In this document: positions 58,273 through 64,000 of the stretch, in pieces | Position numbering within the stretch: position 1 is the first letter of the stretch | Layout: every line of letters starts with the position of its first letter | DNA from: Prochlorococcus sp. AG-409-L18 | GTDB taxonomy: Bacteria > Cyanobacteriota > Cyanobacteriia > PCC-6307 > Cyanobiaceae | DNA: 64,000 nt | NCBI GenBank assembly: GCA_003215535.1 | Contig: QCKG01000007.1 | Span: forward strand, 25,377-89,376 | Direction of reading: 5' to 3' | Notes under the pieces: model-generated | The model's input: the letters and a program-made list of their open reading frames with translations, nothing else | Databases searched by the model: none | What the model was told of the DNA's origin: nothing | Translations under genes and position numbers: made by a program

Positions 58273-59745
58273 ATGGCTCTAGTTATCCTCCCCGGCCTAA
58301 ATAACCTGATCGAAGACATCAGCGAAGAGAAGAAACTCCCTACTCAAGTAGTTGAAGCTGCTCTGCGTGAGGCTTTACTGAAAGGCTATGAAAGATATCG
58401 GCGAACTCTCTACCTAGGTATTAGCGAAGATCCCTTCGAAGAAGAATATTTCAGCAACTTTGACGTAGGATTAGATCTAGAAGAAGAAGGTTATCGAGTA
58501 CTTGCAAGCAAAATAATTGTCGAGGAAGTTGAGAGCGAAGACCATCAAATTGCCCTAGCAGAGGTAATGCAAGTCGCTGATGACGCTCAAATTGGAGACA
58601 CAGTAGTTCTCGACGTCACTCCAGAAAAAGAAGACTTTGGGCGAATGGCTGCAGCCACTACAAAGCAAGTTCTTGCCCAGAAGCTTCGAGATCAACAGCG
58701 TCGAATGATCCAAGAAGAATTTGCCGATCTAGAGGACCCTGTACTCACAGCAAGAGTTATTCGCTTTGAGCGTCAATCCATCATCATGGCTGTTAGTTCT
58801 GGCCTAGGTCGTCCTGAAGTAGAAGCTGAGCTTCCTCGGAGAGATCAATTACCCAATGACAATTATCGAGCGAATGCAACCTTCAAAGTTTTTCTTAAAG
58901 AGGTAAGCGAAGTCCCAAGGAGAGGACCTCAACTTTTTGTAAGCCGGTCTAATGCAGGACTAGTCGTTTACTTATTTGAGAATGAAGTTCCTGAAATACA
59001 AGAGGGATCTGTTCGAATAGTTGCAGTTGCACGTGAAGCCAATCCTCCTTCCCGCTCAGTCGGTCCTCGTACAAAAGTAGCCGTTGACAGCATTGAAAGA
59101 GAAGTAGACCCTGTTGGTGCTTGCATTGGCGCAAGAGGATCAAGAATCCAACAGGTTGTTAATGAATTAAGAGGTGAAAAGATCGATGTGATCCGTTGGT
59201 CCGCTGATCCAACTCAATACATATGCAATTCACTTAGCCCAGCAAGAGTTGAGATGGTGAGATTGGTAGACCCCGAAGGTCAACACGCTCATGTGCTCGT
59301 GCCGCCTGATCAACTAAGTCTTGCTATTGGTAGAGAAGGGCAAAATGTACGCCTGGCAGCAAGGCTTACAGGCTGGAAAATAGATATAAAAAATTCACAG
59401 GAATATGATCAAACTGCTGAAGACTCAGTTGTTGCTGAGCTTATTTCTCAGAGAGAAGAAGAAGAAGCCCTTCAACGCGAGGCCGAAGAACGACTAGCGG
59501 CAGAACAAGCAACTCGTGCTGAAGAAGATGCCCGGTTAAGAGAGCTTTATCCATTGGCAGAAGATGAAGAAAATGAAGAAAATGAAGGAAATGAAGCTAA
59601 GAATGATGATTATGTTGAGGATCAAACAGCTGATTCAAACTCAGTGGAGAATGAATTATCTATAAACAATATCGATACAGAAACCCAAACAGAATCTATG
59701 GAAGATGACTCCCAGGAGGATACTGACGAGGGTGGAACCCGGTGA
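58273..59745 (+). CDS. nusA: Transcription termination/antitermination factor NusA
   Basis: A 490-aa RNA polymerase-associated factor. The N-terminal domain ([20 protein letters not shown]), S1 domain (about 130-200, [20 protein letters not shown]) and two KH domains ([20 protein letters not shown] near 275; [20 protein letters not shown] near 345) are in the usual order. The end is a low-complexity acidic tail of about 90 residues rich in Glu, Asp and Asn. The stop overlaps the ylxR GTG start (GTGA). Confidence 0.96.
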   Translation: MALVILPGLNNLIEDISEEKKLPTQVVEAALREALLKGYERYRRTLYLGISEDPFEEEYFSNFDVGLDLEEEGYRVLASKIIVEEVESEDHQIALAEVMQVADDAQIGDTVVLDVTPEKEDFGRMAAATTKQVLAQKLRDQQRRMIQEEFADLEDPVLTARVIRFERQSIIMAVSSGLGRPEVEAELPRRDQLPNDNYRANATFKVFLKEVSEVPRRGPQLFVSRSNAGLVVYLFENEVPEIQEGSVRIVAVAREANPPSRSVGPRTKVAVDSIEREVDPVGACIGARGSRIQQVVNELRGEKIDVIRWSADPTQYICNSLSPARVEMVRLVDPEGQHAHVLVPPDQLSLAIGREGQNVRLAARLTGWKIDIKNSQEYDQTAEDSVVAELISQREEEEALQREAEERLAAEQATRAEEDARLRELYPLAEDEENEENEGNEAKNDDYVEDQTADSNSVENELSINNIDTETQTESMEDDSQEDTDEGGTR

Positions 59746-60020
59746 AGCATCGTCCCGTCCTGCGTAGGTGTGTTGCCTGTAGAAAGCTGCTAGATCGCAA
59801 GCTGCTTTTCAAGGTAACTAAAGACCACCAGGGCGGAGTAGTCCTCCAGGGAGGGATGGGCCGATCAGCCTATGTCTGTCTTAAAGAGGCCTGCATAGAA
59901 GAGTCCCTGCGCCGAAAACGTCTACAAAAGGCCCTGCGTTGTCAGGTCCCAAGAAGCATTTTAGAGGCGCTGCAGAAGCAGCTCAATCCCTGCAAGGATC
60001 CAGCCGCTGAGGCAAGATAA
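59742..60020 (+). CDS. ylxR: YlxR (DUF448) RNA-binding protein
   Basis: A 92-aa protein beginning [20 protein letters not shown] with the conserved RxCxxCR motif, then [21 protein letters not shown] small nucleic-acid-binding fold found between nusA and infB in many bacteria; in some it influences transcription. GTG start overlapping the nusA stop by four bases, so expression is tied to nusA. Confidence 0.92.
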   Translation: MKHRPVLRRCVACRKLLDRKLLFKVTKDHQGGVVLQGGMGRSAYVCLKEACIEESLRRKRLQKALRCQVPRSILEALQKQLNPCKDPAAEAR

Positions 60021-60087
60021 ACCATGGCACCACCTTGTGTGGAGTCCCGAGTCACTTAGGGCTCGGATCGACCGGAGCACTTACTTA

Positions 60088-63000
60088 ATGACCAGCAGCG
60101 GCAAAATCAGGATTTATGAGCTTTCCAGGGACCTAGGCCTGGAGAATAAAGACGTGCTTGATGCTGCTCACAAGCTTTCAATTGCTGCAAAAAGCCATAG
60201 CAGCTCTATCAGCAATGAAGAAGCAACACGAATTCGTGATCTTTTAATCAGCGGGAAAAATAATCGTTCAACCCCCAAAGCCAAATCAGCTCCATCAGGG
60301 AAAGAAATCCTTTCTGTCAAAAAGGCTCCTGTAGCAACCTCAAAGAAAACTCCTAGTACTTCAGATCAAACTCCACAAAAGGCTAAGCAGGCCCCAACTA
60401 AACCTATTGCCCCACCAAAACCAACTAACCTAACTAGACCAACAAACATTCAATCAGCCCAAAGCCCTCCTCCCTCCAAATCAACTACACAAAATCCTAA
60501 AAAAACTGTATCTAAAGAGGGTTCCTCTTCACCAGCTCCAAAAACACCTAATGCGCCGATTAGCCGTCCACCAGCTGCACCAAGTCGTCCAACACCACCA
60601 TTAACGGCCAAAGCCACTTCATCCAAACCCACTTCTCCTATTCGCCCGAATATCAGTGGGCAAGCTCAGCCTGGAACAACAAACAAGAAATACCCTCACC
60701 CTTCACCTAGTACGCCCAAAGCCCCAGGGGCTACTGCGCCACGTCCAAAAATTGTCTCAAAGCATCAAGCACCTCCTACAAGCAAAACCACATCCCCCAG
60801 CAAGAATGCAATAACTTCAATCCCTCCAAAATCAAAACCTGAATTAGTTGGACGTCCCCAACCAAAACGTCCTAGCAACCCCCCTTCTCGTCCTGATAAT
60901 CAGCGTCTCGATAGAAAACGTACTGGGCCAAATCCACGCCCTTTAAGCGGGCAACAAAGCCAAAGCAATATGCCGCCACAACGGCCAGGAATTTCCCAAC
61001 GACCTAATGCCCCTATTCGCTCTGGAGGGGTGAGACAAGGTCCACCTCGTTCAGATGGGAACACAGTCGAATTAGTAGGGAAACCTATTAGGCGCGATCG
61101 CACAGGTTCAGGGTCGGGTCCAAATAACCGAGAAGGCATCAATCGACAAGGCCCTCCTTCGAGACCAGGTATGCCATCAGGGATGCGTAAACCTGTTGCG
61201 CCAGGGGAGCTAATGCAACTCCAAAAACCAACTGGCCGGCCAGGCGCTGCCCCACCTCCTCGACGTCAAGACGGCTCGACTGTTGGGCCTAAAACTTCTG
61301 AAGGAGCCAAACCTCCTACTAGACCAGCCACTCCAGCCACTGCCCCGAAACGACCTACTCATCGACCTGGGGCTGGGAGCCCAGGAGCCGCTCGACGGCC
61401 AGGGAAACCAGACTGGGACGACAGCGCCAAGCTTGAAGCATTACGAAGCAAATCCCCTCAAAAACAGCGTCAAAAGGTTCACATCATCGGTGAAAACGAT
61501 GATGCCCTTACCACCGAGACCAGTGGATTTGCAGGAGAAAAACAAGCAGTTGTTCTATCCGCCAGCTTGGCACGTCCTTCCAAGCCAAAATCCTCGAAAA
61601 AAGCTGCATCAAGCCCTGTTGCAGCAATGCGAAAACGGAAAAAAGAAACCACCCGCCAGCGGCAACGTCGGCGTGCATTGGAATTGCGTGCCGCTAGAGA
61701 GGCAAAGCAAGTAAGGCCAGAAATGATCATCGTCCCAGATGAGAATCTGACAGTACAAGAACTTGCTGACATGCTCAGTGTTGAAAGTTCAGAAATCATC
61801 AAATCACTCTTCTTCAAAGGCATAACTGCAACAGTTACTCAATCACTTGATCTATCAACGATCGAAACCGTTGCAGAAGAGTTCGGAGTCCCTGTACTTC
61901 AAGACGATGTTGAAGAAGCCGCAAAGAAAACGGCAGAAATGATCGAGGAAGGAGACCTAGCACATCTCATAAAAAGGCCTCCAGTCGTAACTGTTATGGG
62001 CCATGTCGATCACGGCAAAACCAGTCTTCTGGATGCCATCCGAGAATCCAGGGTTGCGGCAGGAGAAGCAGGGGGTATTACTCAACACATTGGTGCTTAC
62101 CAAGTCGAAATAGACCATGGAGGCCAACCAAGAAAACTAACTTTCCTCGACACTCCAGGGCACGAAGCATTTACTGCAATGCGAGCAAGAGGCACCAAAG
62201 TTACAGACGTAGCAGTCCTTGTAGTAGCAGCTGATGACGGTGTTCGTCCTCAAACTCTAGAAGCAATTAGCCATGCTCGTGCTGCAGAAGTACCAATAGT
62301 GGTTGCAATTAACAAAATTGACAAAGAAGGGGCTTCTCCTGATCGAGTCAAACAAGAGCTCTCTGATCAGAACCTTGTGGCCGAAGAATGGGGAGGTGAC
62401 GTAGTAATGGTTCCCGTAAGTGCCATTCAACGAGAAAACATTGAAAAGTTACTAGAAATGATTCTTTTGGTTACCGAAGTTGAGGACTTACAGGCCAATC
62501 CAGATCGACTAGCCAAAGGGACAGTTATCGAAGCTCACTTAGACAAAGCAAAAGGTCCCGTTGCCACTCTTTTAATCCAAAACGGAACTTTAAGAACAGG
62601 AGATGTTTTAGCAGCAGGTCCAGTTCTTGGGAAAGTACGCGCAATGGTTGATGAGAATGGAGCAAGGCTGAAGGAAGGTGGACCTTCCACTGCAGTTGAA
62701 GCCCTTGGATTCAGCGAAGTACCTACTGCGGGAGATGAATTCGAGGTATATCCAGATGAAAAGGCTGCAAGAGCTGTAGTTGGCGAAAGGGCATCCGACG
62801 CCAGAGCCACTCGACTAGCCCAACAAATGGCCTCAAGAAGAGTTTCCTTATCTTCCATGTCAGGCCAAGCAAGTGAAGGAGACCTGAAAGAGCTAAACAT
62901 AATTCTCAAAGCAGATGTTCAAGGAAGTGTTGAAGCCATTCTTGGCTCGCTTGAGCAATTACCCAAGGACGAAGTACAAGTCAGAGTTTTACTATCTGCC

Positions 63001-63501
63001 CCAGGAGAAATTACTGAAACCGATATAGACCTCGCTGCAGCATCAGGTGCGGTAATAGTTGGATTCAATACTTCAATGGCTTCAGGAGCAAAACGTGCCG
63101 CTGATACAACAGGAGTGGACGTTAGAGATTACGAAGTTATCTACAAACTACTTGAAGACATTCAACTGGCCATGGAAGGGCTCTTGGAACCAGAGATGGT
63201 TGAAGAATCTCTTGGAGAAGCAGAAGTTAGAGCTATTTTTACAATTGGCAAAAGTGCTGTTGCGGGTTGCTATATCACTTCAGGAAAACTGCAAAGAAAT
63301 TGCAGAGTTCGCGTCCAACGTAAAAATCAAATTGTTTTCGAAGGAGATCTAGATTCTCTCAAGCGAAATAAGGACGATGCAAAAGAAGTTGCCACTGGGT
63401 TTGAATGTGGAATAGGTTGCGATCGATTTGCGAATTGGGAAGAGGGAGATATTGTTCAAGCATATAAATTCACAACCCAAAGGCGTAAACTTAATATCTA
63501 A
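60088..63501 (+). CDS. infB: Translation initiation factor IF-2
   Basis: A 1137-aa GTPase that brings initiator tRNA to the ribosome. It starts with the small IF2 N-terminal domain ([23 protein letters not shown] at 60088), then about 400 residues of Pro/Ser/Lys/Arg-rich disordered sequence, a basic helix, and the G domain from about residue 637 ([30 protein letters not shown]). Domains II-IV follow to [13 protein letters not shown] reject the earlier TTG/ATG frame from 60037. It is last in the operon and is separated from the tRNA by DUF3493. Confidence 0.97.
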   Translation: MTSSGKIRIYELSRDLGLENKDVLDAAHKLSIAAKSHSSSISNEEATRIRDLLISGKNNRSTPKAKSAPSGKEILSVKKAPVATSKKTPSTSDQTPQKAKQAPTKPIAPPKPTNLTRPTNIQSAQSPPPSKSTTQNPKKTVSKEGSSSPAPKTPNAPISRPPAAPSRPTPPLTAKATSSKPTSPIRPNISGQAQPGTTNKKYPHPSPSTPKAPGATAPRPKIVSKHQAPPTSKTTSPSKNAITSIPPKSKPELVGRPQPKRPSNPPSRPDNQRLDRKRTGPNPRPLSGQQSQSNMPPQRPGISQRPNAPIRSGGVRQGPPRSDGNTVELVGKPIRRDRTGSGSGPNNREGINRQGPPSRPGMPSGMRKPVAPGELMQLQKPTGRPGAAPPPRRQDGSTVGPKTSEGAKPPTRPATPATAPKRPTHRPGAGSPGAARRPGKPDWDDSAKLEALRSKSPQKQRQKVHIIGENDDALTTETSGFAGEKQAVVLSASLARPSKPKSSKKAASSPVAAMRKRKKETTRQRQRRRALELRAAREAKQVRPEMIIVPDENLTVQELADMLSVESSEIIKSLFFKGITATVTQSLDLSTIETVAEEFGVPVLQDDVEEAAKKTAEMIEEGDLAHLIKRPPVVTVMGHVDHGKTSLLDAIRESRVAAGEAGGITQHIGAYQVEIDHGGQPRKLTFLDTPGHEAFTAMRARGTKVTDVAVLVVAADDGVRPQTLEAISHARAAEVPIVVAINKIDKEGASPDRVKQELSDQNLVAEEWGGDVVMVPVSAIQRENIEKLLEMILLVTEVEDLQANPDRLAKGTVIEAHLDKAKGPVATLLIQNGTLRTGDVLAAGPVLGKVRAMVDENGARLKEGGPSTAVEALGFSEVPTAGDEFEVYPDEKAARAVVGERASDARATRLAQQMASRRVSLSSMSGQASEGDLKELNIILKADVQGSVEAILGSLEQLPKDEVQVRVLLSAPGEITETDIDLAAASGAVIVGFNTSMASGAKRAADTTGVDVRDYEVIYKLLEDIQLAMEGLLEPEMVEESLGEAEVRAIFTIGKSAVAGCYITSGKLQRNCRVRVQRKNQIVFEGDLDSLKRNKDDAKEVATGFECGIGCDRFANWEEGDIVQAYKFTTQRRKLNI

Positions 63502-63633
63502 AACTATAAGTATTAAGCAACCTTAAATCTAAGTTGAGTTAGAGAAAATTTCAAAAATTGCTTTCTATGAAATTAACTAGATATTTAAACAAGTCCATAA
63601 GCATAAGTGTTCCAATTTAGTTATTACTGCTAT
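63502..63633. other. Intergenic gap after infB
   Basis: This 132-base AT-rich gap between convergent infB and DUF3493 has no gene. A terminator is expected but no strong stem followed by a T run was seen. Confidence 0.4.
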
Positions 63634-63894
63634 TCAATTACTTTTCTTACGATCAAAGAAAAATAAGCCTCCAAACAACAACAAAGCAGAAATTTGGATG
63701 CCAGCATCTTCAATGCGCACAATCTGACCACTAGATGCTCTAAGGAGCATTATTAAAGACCCAATAAATGCAGAGCCAAACAATGTTACCCAAAGAATTC
63801 TGCGTAAACCCAAAAAGGGGTTTCGCGACTCGCGGATAAGCTTTGCCTTAAGTTCAGGATCCAACTTGGAACCACGACTCGAGAAATCACTCAA
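63634..63894 (-). CDS. DUF3493 protein (LPA3-related)
   Basis: An 86-aa membrane protein with the DUF3493 pattern: basic KLDPELKAKLIRESRNPFLG, then two helices (LRRILWVTLFGSAFIGSLIM and GIQISALLLFGGLFFF) ending FDRKKSN. In plants the family includes LPA3, needed for photosystem II assembly; a similar role here is inferred. Divergent from the tRNA gene. Confidence 0.85.
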   Translation of the reverse strand: MSDFSSRGSKLDPELKAKLIRESRNPFLGLRRILWVTLFGSAFIGSLIMLLRASSGQIVRIEDAGIQISALLLFGGLFFFDRKKSN

Positions 63895-63933
63895 TGATTA
63901 GCACCAGAATTGGAATGTTAAGTTCATCTTGCT

Positions 63934-64000
<67 letters not shown>

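Noticed and set aside
61283..61714. 143-codon plus-strand frame inside infB
   Set aside because: Out-of-frame reading of the Pro-rich IF-2 region; infB is continuous through it.

Overview
The window is a contiguous, almost fully coding piece of a marine picocyanobacterial chromosome, most likely Prochlorococcus and probably a low-light lineage. The evidence is an RNA polymerase beta' split into rpoC1 and rpoC2, the cyanobacterial ATP synthase gene set with both b and b' subunits plus atp1, a high-light-inducible (Hli) gene, Ycf35, Ycf65/PSRP-3, DUF3143, DUF3493 and DUF4278 families, and the BioK biotin gene known from Prochlorococcus. The base composition looks like low-40s percent GC by eye, not computed. 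No mobile element, prophage, CRISPR array or rRNA was seen. The gene order agrees with what I remember of core Prochlorococcus genomes, so this is a core region and not a genomic island.

Layout. 1-1.9 kb: the second ATP synthase locus (3' end of atpB, atpE) with a short transaldolase-like gene close to a fructose-6-phosphate aldolase. 1.9-4.6 kb: PSRP-3, a HAD phosphatase and aminopeptidase P. 4.95-9.5 kb: a tightly overlapping run of CNNM/CBS membrane protein, dynamin/Era-like GTPase with a DUF697-like tail, nadD and nadE. 9.6-12.1 kb: alanine dehydrogenase, DUF3326 and a small coupled gene. 12.2-18.2 kb (minus): the main ATP synthase operon atp1-atpI-atpH-atpG-atpF-atpD-atpA-atpC, closed by a clear intrinsic terminator. 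18.8-22.0 kb: ftsW, then the system II cytochrome c maturation pair ccdA-ccs1. 22.0-24.8 kb: queF and a nitrogen-control neighbourhood (DUF4278/PirA-like gene, a 76-aa unknown, glnB encoding PII), then tlyA and a small unknown gene. 24.9-30.5 kb: purB, fumC and a large Ski2-like RNA helicase. 30.6-35.3 kb: the biotin cluster bioF-bioK-bioC-bioD-bioA, the first four joined by four-base ATGA overlaps. 35.3-40.1 kb: DUF3143, a J-domain membrane protein, rsmG, an aldo/keto reductase, a 4Fe-4S ferredoxin, Ycf35, DUF2997, a HEAT-repeat protein and a 41-codon membrane peptide. 40.2-43.2 kb: a sodium/solute symporter, rlmN and a 50-aa Hli protein coupled to rlmN. 43.3-52.7 kb (minus): rpoB-rpoC1-rpoC2. 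53-57.5 kb: tatD, rpsT, hisD, rpiA and an HtrA-type protease. 57.7-63.5 kb: the rimP-nusA-ylxR-infB operon. The window ends with a DUF3493 gene and a tRNA-Thr(CGT) cut by the window edge.

The most interesting parts are: (i) the PirA-like/glnB locus with a long leader that can form an H-type pseudoknot, a candidate glutamine-responsive riboswitch; (ii) a PII T-loop with Phe at position 51; (iii) two real small genes hidden in gaps (hli at 43060-43212 and a membrane peptide at 40010-40135); (iv) ccdA, whose conserved first membrane helix has no ATG, GTG or TTG start in front of it; (v) rpsT starting with TTG, as in E. coli where this matters for autoregulation; and (vi) the FSA-like aldolase behind atpBE. 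No wholly new multi-gene system was found. All calls come from reading the sequence; no database search was run.
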